A stretch of 64,000 nt of DNA from Echinostoma caproni (taxonomy: Eukaryota; Platyhelminthes; Trematoda; Plagiorchiida; Echinostomatidae), in NCBI GenBank assembly GCA_900618425.1, contig UZAN01039482.1:18330-82329 (forward strand). Direction: 5' to 3'. Below the pieces are notes generated by a model. That model worked only from the letters and a program-made list of their open reading frames with translations. It made no database searches and was not told the origin of the DNA. Positions within the stretch are counted from its first letter, which is position 1, and every line of letters starts with the position of its first letter. Positions 1 through 11,765 of this stretch are shown here, in pieces. The position numbers and the translations under genes are program-made.

Positions 1-1644
1 GTCCAAAAGCGTATGACCTTTGCCCCCGGCCTTCCCTGGCTGTAACCAATCCCGTGCATCACACACACTGTACACATTCACACACACACACACACACATG
101 GTTAATACTAACTAGATTTCTTAATTCGCTTCATTAGTCCATTCTGTTCGATGTTATACGTACGCGACCGATGAGAGTATACGAAAGGAATTCCTCGCGC
201 AGTGTTTGTCTTCTGACTTGCCTGTTCAAATTCATTACGGGATCCAAATGTTTCAATTTTAGATATGCTCAAATGTCATTCATTTGCCTCATTTGAGCTC
301 ACTGTAGTTCTTAAGTTACAATATAAATTCAGTAGAATGAGAAACAGTAATAAACGTTTAATCCAAGGTGTTCTTTTGCAGTTGTGCAGTCTTGCACAGA
401 AAATGACGTGAAGTTTTCTCCGCAACTTCTCAAGTGATAAGCTGGAAAAAATTATGAAGCATTATGATGAACACCTTCCATGGACAAACTTTACCAACCC
501 AAAGTCTTTTAACTATGATGAACGTTGTCAATTCCTGATTAGATAAACTTATATCAAATATATCTGCTGTCGCTGACTTTGGCATTTTTGCGCCACGAAA
601 TCGTCATATTCACCATTATTTGAGCTGTAATAATTAAACCGCTGAACCGAGCTAGGATATATCACGAAAATCTTTCCGAGATAGTTAGCTCTCTTAAAGG
701 GCGAACTCATGTAACATAAAGGTCGTTAGACCGGATGATGCATTAGGAGCGATAAGCATTATAACGGGAGTCGAAAAGCGTGTGGCTTCAAACACCAAGA
801 AAAGTTTTGTAGCGCCAAGTGCTCAAACCATGGAGTACACAAAAATCTATGATGCTCTTTGTGGGTTTCTCGAAAATGGTTAGAGCTAAAGTAGATAACC
901 CTGGCAAGTGATAGAAAAATTGGGGTAGATATATGAGACTTTTGTAAGCGTTAAGAAAATGATTTTTCTGTACATTTTGATTCCAAATCTGAAAACGTTT
1001 TTGTGAATTTAATTCTGTTTTTTCGATCAATCAAAACCGAAATGCAACACATTATTCAACCTGATCAACTCATTTGACTCTCTAGCAGCATTAAAGTGTG
1101 TAAAACATGTGAGCTCAACCAACGAAAATGAAAATTGTAAAACACTTGATTGGTGATGGTGTGCACTAGTGGGGGTATTTATCATGTTTGTTTCACCTGA
1201 GAACTAAAATATGAAAGTAGTTTAACCTTAACCAAACAGGTTCATGTTTATTCCTATAGATACTCAAACGATAACAGAAGACATTCAGTTATTTCACTTC
1301 TCCCGGGTTGTTTTACGTGAGTTTATGTTTAGGTATTCAATATATTTAGAACCGAAAGAAGACAAATACTTTCGGTTTTAACGAATTGGGTAAAGGTGAC
1401 CCAATGTTTCAAATATTCAGTATCTGCTTGGTTTCTGAAGTTATCAACGTTGGCGTGCTCTGTACATATACATACATAATAACTGGCTTGCAAACGCTCA
1501 CAATGTAGAAGCAACAAAATCACTCAAGTAAATTGTTGCGTCAGGGTGAAAATGAGAACAATAAACAAGAAAAAAGGTATGATGTTTGCTTTTGAACCTT
1601 ACAAGGCTCAATAGTCCTTTGTTTTAATGGGGCACTGGCCATCA
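1..1644. other. Intergenic or intronic, no gene recognised
   Basis: AT-rich sequence with a short CA microsatellite near the left end. The open frames (up to 80 codons on the minus strand at 788-1030) are of chance length, with no recognised family. Confidence 0.6.
79..98. repeat. (CA)n microsatellite
   Basis: Ten uninterrupted CA units, with more broken CA units just upstream. Confidence 0.9.
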
Positions 1645-2080
1645 ACAAGTGGATACATCTACATGATTTTTGGAACTTTTCACCCTTGATTAATCGTGTT
1701 TTTTAAGCACGGCTGAACAAAATGTGGGAAATAAAATAAGACAAGCACAATTCTAGGAAGCAAGGAAATTTTTACCTTTTTGTGAATTCTAAAACTATCG
1801 TTATCGGTCGAATACAATGCAACAATTTATGCACTTTTTTATCCATCGTGATAGTCAGTTTCGGTATGCCTGGTTTCACCAAGCTTGTCTGAGAATGGCT
1901 TGTTCGCAAGGCCCCTGTACCGTGCAATTTCTTATTAAATAGTCAAGTGCTTATGACCAGTAAGAACTGTGCGAGCCGGTGGATATTTAAGTGTTCCAGT
2001 GTTCATTGCTAAATAAATAGCGTAAACCAAAGAAATGAACTACATGTTTCCTCTTGGAACTTATTTTACAAAATTGGCAT
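1645..2080. repeat. Left arm of a perfect 436-bp inverted repeat
   Basis: This block is the exact reverse complement of 5005-5440. I compared the arms along their whole length and found no mismatch or indel; identity stops abruptly at both ends. The outer end begins ACAAGTGG and the inner end finishes AATTGGCAT. No coding content is recognised. It could be a long terminal inverted repeat of an unknown DNA element, two head-to-head copies of a young repeat, a recent inverted duplication, or an assembly artefact. The flanks show no target-site duplication. Confidence 0.9.
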
Positions 2081-5004
2081 CTCGTACCACTTTCGTACCA
2101 CTATTTCAAAATACATCTTTTAACTTAAGATCTTGGATAATCCTCGCTCTATGAGTTAGAAGGTGAAATGCGGGCAGCGCCAAGCAAAACCCATAATCAA
2201 GCTGATTTTATCATTCCTCATACATTGCAACGCTTGTTCCGGCCTTGTTAATTAGCTCATCGTTGAAGACCAGGAATTCCCACAGAATACAAGCAGTACT
2301 GCGAAGACGACAGTCGTCTAATACATAGAGTCGAATAGCTTACTCAGGGCGAAATGATTAGATCCTGCCGCCGTAACGCAGCCCGCGGTCATGTACAACT
2401 TTCCGTTAGTAGAAAGTCTCATGCCATGGTGGTTTCGCTGGTGTCACAGATTAGCAAAAGCTCTTCTACCAAAACTGAGCACAAATGGGTTCAGCCCAGG
2501 GTACCGAATGCTAATCAAGGGTTCATACCCAAACTGAGGTATGTCGATAGATTCCTTCAGGTACTTAATTCCTTAACAAGTGGTGCCATAGGTCGCTCTT
2601 ATAGACAAAGCCAATGGTCTTGTGGACGTCTAGGAGCATAATTGTCGTTGGTTGGAAAGTATGGGAATTATTTAGCAGTCGTCAAAGGATGAAGGTTTGA
2701 TCGATTTATTATTAATCGGCCCTAAACTCAGCCTACTCTTCACGAGCTTCTCCTTGCGTGTTCTGTAGTATCTATTTGGAATGCCAAACTTTGAGAGTTA
2801 TGTGGATTGTGCTTAAGCTCCTGTGGTTGTCACGGTTACTACAAGGCAGTTTCGAATGTTTTTGTCGATCGATTTCTCCAATGAAGAGAACCTACTGAGC
2901 AATACAATCTTATCGAAAAACTCTATTTCTCTGGAAGGCTCTGCGACACCATCTTTATATACAGCTGGGGAAAAGTCATCGGAAAGGGACGCTTCGTACT
3001 ATTTAAAACTTTGAATCGCGTGCAGAATTTCCACCTTGGAACTAGAGTCGATTGAGAATTATCATCGAACTTTACCAGAATAGATTTAACAGAATCAGAA
3101 CTCGACGGCCAGCTAAAAAATGCCTATAGTGGTCCTCCCAGTGTTTTTGATTGCCAACGGGTGATTTATCGGCTTCAAAGTTTCTCTTGATCACACACAT
3201 CGTCCATTTACTACCACTGACCCAGGTAAGATAAAACAAATGGTGTGCAACAGCACGTTCCTGAGCTGGTGCGCGTGGAAACCATCAACTTACCTCAATA
3301 TTGTGCGATAATCCAGAGTGTCAAGAAACATTCTCTTGGGCCATAGCGTACAACAAATTTAATCAGCAACCATTGCCGATTGAGATTATCAGGTTAAGCT
3401 GGTTCAAGCGGTTTAGATTACCGTTTTTCATGGTCAGACAAAAATTCATCATCTAAAAGTCAGACAAGCTGCTTTAGACACCTGATCCCAATTTAACCAT
3501 TGATGTGTGTGTTTGAATTTGACGGAAATCCTTTGGTACGACCGAGTTTTGTATTCAACTTCCTATTTGTGGGGCAAGTGGAGCAAGTGGAGCAATTAAG
3601 TCAATCAAAAGTGCGGTCGTTGCACTTTGTCGACACCAATTACAATGCAAACGTGACCGAATTGTTCCGACACGTGCGATTCCGCATTCTAGTCACAACG
3701 AAGGCGGTTAGCACTCATCTTCACAACCCGTTCTGTGTGCTCTTTTCGTTTGTAAATCATTATCTTTTACTAGTAGTATTTATTATGCTGTAATGGTATG
3801 ATGAAGAGACGCTGAAAACGAGCTTGTTTGTCAAATTATGTTTCCATTTTGTGCTCCTTGGGCAGAGACCAAGTGGCGAGCGGGCAATCAAAGCGTCCAT
3901 TTTTGTAACGGCAAGGAACAGACAAAGGCCAGAACATAAAGCCAAAAGAGTCTCACTTACCAGGATCCCGCAAATACTTCTAGCTCGAAAAAGAACCTTC
4001 AATTTCTCGTATTCATATTCGATTATATCAAGACAAGAGCCCACACTTCTCTACGTATGCAATCGTGAACCACTCAATGAAACTAATCTTTGACCAAATG
4101 TGACCCGCAGTCTATGGGAGCGTACAATGACATCGCAAACAACTCGCATCAAAACCGGACGTCTTATTGAGGTGATTCAGGCTTTCCTTCTCGTCCTACA
4201 CAACTGACTATCGATGGTGATCCAGAAGCACGGCTTAAGATTTATAATAGTGCGATACGCCAAACTTCAAAAGTTCAGAAACCCCAACCTCAGGTTAGTC
4301 AGAGAAACGATTGGTTTGTGATAGTTTCAGTGCAATAGTGGTAATAAAATCTAAAAGTTTAGTTTTTGAATACACAAGACATCAATGTATGTAATAAAAG
4401 AGACTTGGAAAGTAGTAAACAGCAAGAATTCCATTTTAGGACTTCTAGCTCGTGCAGCTCCCTAAAGCTTCAAATGTATACGTGTAAATTTGTGTGAGGG
4501 AGTTAAGGGTCAATTGGAGGAGTGTCCAAAAAGTAGAAAATACGGATGACCAGATGTAGGAATGCAGGTATCACTGAACATCTATGTGGTCACAAAAATG
4601 AAGAAAGCCTTCGTCAGTTTGCTCAATTTTGATCCAAAGTTATCTGGATTTAAAATGAATAAAAGGTAGTAAAACGCATTCTGCTTTAATCTCTTTCTTT
4701 GCTTTGACGAGGCTGTTAAGTTAGTAAAATTGCTGCGCAGAGGAATGTAACAACAAATTATTATGTTTCCCGTCATACACACAGTATTTTGTTAACACAC
4801 AAAAGCTATAGAAATTAGGAACTCATTTTCGTGGCGGCGTTTCCGTCGATGGAAACATTCACTCTGTAACACCGATTTTCGGAACTGATGATGTAAACGA
4901 TTCAGCACAGAAGTCGTTATTTTTGATTCATTTTGATGTTATATATATGTTATGTATGTTATATATAGCATGTATTGTGCTATAAGATTCAAAAATCTAA
5001 TCTA
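2081..5004. other. Spacer between the inverted-repeat arms
   Basis: 2.9 kb with several short ORFs (95 codons at 2354-2641 and 97 at 3500-3793, plus; 94 at 3760-4044, minus) but no recognised transposase, integrase or reverse transcriptase. Three good splice donors are present: CAG|GTAAGA near 3229 (plus), GAG|GTAAGT near 3293 (minus) and CTG|GTAAGTGAG near 3960 (minus). The last follows an open stretch containing DIIEYEYEKLKVLF. A TATATGT-rich tract lies at 4937-4975. If the arms are transposon ends, this is the internal region of a non-autonomous or degraded element; otherwise it is host sequence caught in an inverted duplication. Confidence 0.4.
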
Positions 5005-5440
5005 ATGCCAATTTTGTAAAATAAGTTCCAAGAGGAAACATGTAGTTCATTTCTTTGGTTTACGCTATTTATTTAGCAATGAACACTGGAACACTTAAAT
5101 ATCCACCGGCTCGCACAGTTCTTACTGGTCATAAGCACTTGACTATTTAATAAGAAATTGCACGGTACAGGGGCCTTGCGAACAAGCCATTCTCAGACAA
5201 GCTTGGTGAAACCAGGCATACCGAAACTGACTATCACGATGGATAAAAAAGTGCATAAATTGTTGCATTGTATTCGACCGATAACGATAGTTTTAGAATT
5301 CACAAAAAGGTAAAAATTTCCTTGCTTCCTAGAATTGTGCTTGTCTTATTTTATTTCCCACATTTTGTTCAGCCGTGCTTAAAAAACACGATTAATCAAG
5401 GGTGAAAAGTTCCAAAAATCATGTAGATGTATCCACTTGT
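5005..5440. repeat. Right arm of the perfect 436-bp inverted repeat
   Basis: Exact reverse complement of 1645-2080. The first bases outside it (5441-5466) form an 8-bp hairpin, CCGTGAAT with ATTCACGG, that the left flank does not match. A transcript reading through both arms could fold into a 436-bp double strand. Confidence 0.9.
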
Positions 5441-8400
5441 CCGTGAATTCTCAGTATGATTCACGGCGGATACGGTCTAAATATGCAGATCACTTGGAAA
5501 TACTTACCCCGAAGTCGTTGAACAAAAAATGGAAGTTGGAATAAGGTTAGCCCTGTGAATCGGCTACTTAAGGCTGAAGACCATGTTGAAATTCTAGAGA
5601 CTACCGGTATGTATACCTAATTCAGATCGCATAGATCAGCAATGAGGTAGCCTTAAAGAATTGTACAAAGCGGCTGTTAATGATTTCCCGTCACCCAAGG
5701 TATTGGAATACTTTTATGTAATTCGCGTTTAACTCAAAGATATTTGTGCGTAGTGTTGTGGGATAATTGCTATTTACTGACTGATTGATTGGAATTGATC
5801 AACCTTCAGACTTTAGCATCACGCGCATTCCTCAGCTCTTAAGTCAACCATACACTGGAAAGCACCAAACTCCAGCTTCACTTTTATTGGTGCTGATCGA
5901 TAAGGCATATTCACTATCTCCTCTGGGATTGGAATTCCGGACCCATTGCATAGAACGTGTGAGTTAATACTGTGTCACTCAGTTCATTCCAGGGCTGAAC
6001 CGAGTTGGCAATTCACGTTTATTTTGGTGTTGCCCTCATAGATAGTCAGTCATTTCAGTTAGTCCCGAAAGCAAAGAAGGTAAAAACAGCTGATTATCTG
6101 ATAACTCTATGCACTGATGGGCTCTAAAAGGAGCAAAACTGTTCTATAAATGAGGGTAATATATGGGCAGATTCATAATTGATGATGAGAAAAGCGTACC
6201 AGCACAAGGGAGGATGTGGTAGTCGGCTGCATCAGGTACAGAGATATGAAAGATTGAAAGTTTTGGTTCACCGTTTGCACGATTCTGTTGCTATGATTCA
6301 GCCTAAAGTACAACTTAATTGATGATGATGTTATCTGTGTCATGAATTTGAGGGCATTGGGTTTGCTTATGAGTGATGTCAGGTAGCTCTTGTATTGAAA
6401 GAACAACCCCTTTTACCGGGTTTCGATATATTCGGGTGAGGGGGTAAAGTGTCTCTGTAACACTGACAGTGTTACCTGTATGGGATTTGCTGTTGGCCAT
6501 CGAGGAAGGTTGGCTGTTGTATGCTTGGCTAGCGGGATCTGTGGGAATACTACTTTAAAACTCCTCTGCCTTCCCCAAAACGATTTGATCCGGCGCGTAA
6601 GCGCTTCTGTTTTACCTCACTCCATAATCCGAGTGGTCTCGACGATCGTATGATCCGACAAATCATTGTGTGATCATTTTCAATCACATTTCCGGTTCTA
6701 AGACGAAATGCATCCAAAATTATCAATGTCAGTATATCCTCCTTGTGGAAAAAATGTTTTACGATTGAGCATTTACATATTCAGTAATTGATTGAAATGT
6801 ATTTGCATGAGTACAAATTACTGAAAACAAGCCTGTTCGTCGCTCTGTGTTTTAGTGGAGGTGCGAGACTATTCAGGCAATTCTAATATGTATTCATTTA
6901 AGGTCCCTCAACCCAAGTTTAATGCAGTTTTGCTTTTTTGCAGGTTTTGGCGTGGTTAACCATTGTGTCTACAAACAATTTCATTCATTCTTGTACAACT
7001 ACTGAATGCGCTACAGAGTTTTCACGGATCTAGGCAACATATACAGGTCAGATTCAATTTGAACGGTTTCGCGTTATCAGTTAAAATATGTACAACTATT
7101 GAAGTGAGCTCAATCAAATCATTTTAAAATCATTGAAAACGAAACGTACACGATGTGCTGCTAAACAGACCGGGGAATTTATAGTCGTTAGGATTTGCTG
7201 CAGCCGTAACAGTTCGATACCAGATCGCTGTAGGCAATTGGAACTTGTGGCTAGCCTCGGTTTGCCATGGTCAGGCTGCTAACGTGTTTCCAAACAATAT
7301 GCACGTTTTCCAACATTTTCCTCTCTACGACGCAAGTGAGATTGGTGACCTTTGAATTGGTTTTGCTTAGTCCAGTGTTTGTGCTGTAGAAATATTTGCC
7401 ATTGTTCTGATCATATTTCCACATGCACCACATGCACGAGATGATTGAAATCATTTTATTCAACATGTCCCTTGTTGCTGCTTGTCATTCCTCTCGTCGA
7501 ACTACTCAGTGGACCATGAAGCATGTTAAAGCTTATAGGTCACGATGTCTTCACTGTAGTTTTTCCTGATCGTTGTGTTTTAATGTGATAACCATCCGTT
7601 TATATTTTCACTCGTTGCGTCCCTCCAAATGCACTAAATTTATGGAGGATTGGGCCATGAGATTTATATATGAGACATCTGACCTCTACAGCCTGAATAT
7701 ACTAATGGGATATCTGTATCCTTTGAAGCATTGCTCGTGTTGGGTGGGAACACTGTGCGAGCAATGACAACATTTGTTATCATGCGATGAATCCTGATAG
7801 TGGTGCTCTGAGCGAGGCAATCAATCCACCCCGCTGGGTTACGTTTTGAGTACGCCAGCCCATTGTTCACCTCTCCACGGTCTCTATGCACGTAATGGCT
7901 AAGACTGGGAGCAGCACCGCGGTGGTCGGACCAAAACCTGATTTAGTGATATAAAGAGGTGAGCTTCGCCATTGGCTTCAATTTTTACAGCTCACTTTCC
8001 AGGCCAGAGTCCAAATGATTAGGATTGCCGACGACTAGAGAGATGTGGCTTAGAATACATGTCAGTGATGTGAGTGTTGAGCGGTTAGTTTGTTGAAACC
8101 GTGTTTCCCATACTGGACCAAAAATCCGCTGGGATTAACAGAAATCACTAACTCATTTGTTAATCCTTTTCTCTGTGTTCAGTTTTTCTCCATTTTTGTT
8201 TCACTTGTATATATCAAGTCCTATCATTCAGACTAGTAATGCACTTGTGTTGGCAATATGAATGTCTGTCAGCTTGTGTGAAAATATAGTATCACTGTGT
8301 TTGGTATGCTTCCTGACTAATAAAATCAAACCTTACTCAAATTTATTAACATTAGTTGTAGATTACCTATTCAAAATGAAAGTGTTCGTCCGGAATGAGA

Positions 8401-9067
8401 TCTGAGGTTGACAATATTAGTAGAAGAAGGACAAGAAGACTGGATGAAATCCTGTCTTCCGTGTTTCTTGTCTACAGAACTTGAGCACAACTGGGTATTA
8501 AAAGTCAACCGATCGTTGAGATAAACATGCATTCATCTCGCTTTCAAAAGACATGACAAATACCACTTCTGCTCTGACTGAACTCATACAACACTTTCTA
8601 TGCACTTCACTAATGCAACCTAGACAAGTTGCCCTTTTAGGGACCTTACACAAACTGCGACTTTGTCCTGTTTCAGACGCGGACTCGGAAACCACCTTGC
8701 CTCTCTGCCACATTAGTGTCTGGCTCATACAGCGACATGACGCATTAGAACGCAAGCCATGAAAGATTAAAAACAGTTAAATAGACGTTTGCTGCATGAT
8801 ATGATACGCTTTGATCCTTTTGCAGTGAAAAATATTTCATGTTCAGAGTTTTAAAATACTAACACGTGAGTCAGATATCCATTACAAGATCCGTTTGAAA
8901 ATACATGTGTTACTCACATTTTAATGAAAATTAGGAGCGTGCGTGAAAAATGTTCAGAGTATTTTATTTTCCCAAGCAAACGAATAGACCATGATAATAA
9001 GTTGGATTCTGCAAATGCCAGAGCCACATTCGGTGTAATTTTTATTTCATGTTTGAAAAGACCAGCC
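5441..9067. other. Intergenic or intronic, no gene recognised
   Basis: No family-level coding signal. Patches of higher GC near 7780-7930 and 8480-8760 have short open frames on both strands (69 and 85 codons at 8498-8762), but I recognise no protein in them; they may be old repeats. Confidence 0.5.
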
Positions 9068-9258
9068 GTTTTATCGTTTTTCATTTTTACGTCCTTTTAT
9101 TGAATGCACAAATATAGAATTTTCAGGAAGGGGGAAACGGTCAATCAAAGGGCTCCCATACAACACACAACTGAGGAGTCAGGCGGTGGAGGTGGGATTT
9201 GAACACTCGTCCTCCACGGTGAAAATTTGGTAAGGTCATCACCGGACCACCACCGCCC
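9068..9258 (-). mobile_element. tRNA-derived SINE, copy 1
   Basis: Read on the minus strand the element begins GGGCGGTGGTGG, has a box-A-like segment (TGGTCCGGTGA) and a perfect box B (GTTCAAATC, 9196-9204), and ends in an A-rich tail. It aligns by eye over about 150 bp with 23919-24109, including the stretch after box B around TGTGTTG and TGATTG-CCG. This is the layout of a SINE transcribed by RNA polymerase III and copied by a partner LINE. The outer boundary in the tail is approximate. Confidence 0.7.
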
Positions 9259-11447
9259 TTTAGGTAAAGGTTTTGTCATACGTCGTTCAAAAGGTTTCTT
9301 TTTCAGTCAGTGATAAAGAAATTAAGCTGTGAGATACGAATACAGAGAGAAATCTATGCACACGAGGGTCTATTTTTACTAGGAAATTGAAGAGTGTATT
9401 CAACTTTCTGAACTCTATATTTTCTCGTCATTCCTGTGAGTTGCAATTAGCCTCTTCAAAACCGAATGTCTTTACCGAAGGTTCTACATTAAACTGCGCA
9501 CGAACGACTTAAAGACAAACATATTTGATATTCTTAAAGTCTGTGTGGATTTTTGGTTTGCCCAATGTGGAGAGCTTTTAGTCCACGACCCCTTTTTTCC
9601 CTGCATTACACGATAAATAGACAGAGTTTCGATTTAGGTACTTTTGTGAAATAAAAACGTCTCTGTGTACATTTGTCATTTCGACAGTCCAAATTAATGT
9701 CATTTTTAAACAACCAGCCCGAATAAAACTGTTATTCATTTGATGGAAAGTTCATGCTTGGTTGGTTACTTTGGTCCGGTAATTTTTTAACGAAGAAATG
9801 CATTTGCAACTTTGAAAATATTTCACCATAAACAGTGCAAACACAATTTAGCAATTGTCGACCAATTTGGGCAAGAACTTGATAAATTCTATGTCCATTT
9901 TTGAGTAATCCAACGTTTTTCATTGAAACACACGATTTGTATCCTGATGTCGGTGATTCCAAAAAATTTTCCCGTTGAAAGTGGGTGCACGGATTTTCAC
10001 CAGTTGGTGTAAAATTTTGGTTGTTATCATGCTTGGCCAGTTTCTTTTGGGAAATCTCAAGACCGAAATATATTGAGATTGGAGAGATTTGAGATGGTTG
10101 ATTAGCTGATGTGACATTGTGCAATAATATTAAGTAACTAGCGGTATTCGACGATAAATTATTTAATACTCTTACTCAGGTAATTTGGATAAGTCCTGCC
10201 CAAGAATTATTATGTTGTTTGGACAATGTGAAGAACGGTTGCATTGGTGGGTTTTGACTTTACACATGGCCTATACATTCTCCTCTGTATAGCAAGTTCA
10301 CAGATCTATAAATCTATCGGAAAACCCCCGGCGTTTTTATATGCTCAACTAAAAGGCATGTGATTCGCTTTTTGAATTAATGCGTAAATCAAATTCAGTT
10401 TATTTGAGGTATAATGCATCCAAAGGTTTTGTCGCATTATATATTACTTGCCGTCACGAAATTCACGTTGATGAATTCAAAGATGGAAGTGTATTACATT
10501 ACATTACATGTAGCAGTGATGAAACTCGAGTACACTTCCGATCACCCATGTCGATTTACATGCAGTTCCAGCATAAATGTATTCCTGATAGTTGAAATAC
10601 TATATAACTCAAATACTTGTGCATTACAACATCAATTACATGGGCTACCACGCAGTGAAAATTGGCTGTTTTTGACATTCAAACTGAAGGTAGATCTATC
10701 CTCAGTGACGGTACATTGGGGTCCTTGATAAGCTTGTACTAGCAATCTATCTCACAACGAGCTGAAGGAAAGTCACAAAGCGTTGTGATAGGAATGCTCT
10801 TTGAACTAATGGTTATAACGATCAGAATGAACTGTAAATCCGTAGGGCTCAGTTAATAAACCGTAGCCAATACAATGGTTGTTGGCAGCAGGTTGCAATT
10901 TCTTTGGGATCTTTGATTTTACGAATGAAGCAGAAAAAAAACCTTTTTGAAGGATAATAATAAATTAAATGAAATAAATATTTGTATGAATGTGGAAAAA
11001 TAAAATAAACATTCTTGTTCATGTGACTATTTGATTGACTGATTCTAATTTCGTCTACTGTTGACGACTGACTTTGGTAAGTCGTGATGAACGTATCAAC
11101 AGATGCCTAAATGTTAACGAGTTCAGGTTAGACCTGGTCAAGACAAAACCCTTGTGATAGTGACAGACAAGTCATGTGGTATATTGGTGCAGTCGATGTA
11201 CCGACACTAGCAAGAGAATATCGGCATTAAAGCTTGAAGGGTCCAAAAATCAGCGAGTGCAAAACAGATGCAACCGAGAGCAAAACGAACGTGCAAACTG
11301 TCACACAGAAAGATCAGAACGTCATGATCCAAGTATGCTGGAGTGTCAATTTAGACACAAATAAACTGTACAGAAAACATGGTGTTGGATAGCTATCGAT
11401 ATTATTAATATTATTATATTATTTTAATTTAACCAAAACTCAGATAA
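9259..11447. other. Intergenic or intronic, no gene recognised
   Basis: Contains a 130-codon minus-strand frame (9732-10124) and a 104-codon plus-strand frame (10414-10728). Both are of a length expected by chance at this base composition, and neither resembles a known family. Confidence 0.5.
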
Positions 11448-11495
11448 CATATACTCACTACAACAAACAAGTGGCCAAATGTTTTATGTTGTGAA

Positions 11496-11765
11496 ATGCA
11501 AAATACTATGGGTTTTGAAACAGTCGATGAAAAATGTGAAAAATACAAGGGAAATTGTAAACAATTATGTGCTTCAAACCGGATGAACAAAGATACAAGT
11601 CATTATAATTGTCCTTTCCTTATTCGGGTTGTACGTTTTTGTGCGTTTTGCGTGGTTATCGCATACATTGGCATGTTTGGCAATATGAAGCTGCCGGAAC
11701 TAGTGAAACACCACTTTGATCCCGCTTTCCTATCAGGGCAAACACAAGAAACTAATAGCACTTAA
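11496..11765 (+). CDS. Candidate small Cys-rich membrane protein or exon
   Basis: An 89-codon frame from ATG to TAA that looks more protein-like than its neighbours. It has several cysteines in the first half (CEKYKGNC, LC, NC), then a single hydrophobic stretch (FCAFCVVIAYIGMFG, about residues 48-62) suited to a membrane helix, and then a polar tail ending QETNST. The frame is open back to 11448, so it may be the end of a larger exon. No poly(A) signal follows within 100 bases. No family recognised; chance occurrence cannot be excluded. Confidence 0.25.
   Translation: MQNTMGFETVDEKCEKYKGNCKQLCASNRMNKDTSHYNCPFLIRVVRFCAFCVVIAYIGMFGNMKLPELVKHHFDPAFLSGQTQETNST

Noticed and set aside
1645..5440. 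Mutator-like or other named DNA transposon with long terminal inverted repeats
   Set aside because: The flanks show no target-site duplication of any usual length, and no transposase was recognised in the spacer.
11074..11083. Splice donor TTG|GTAAGT as an exon end
   Set aside because: All three upstream frames have stops within a few codons and no acceptor lies between.
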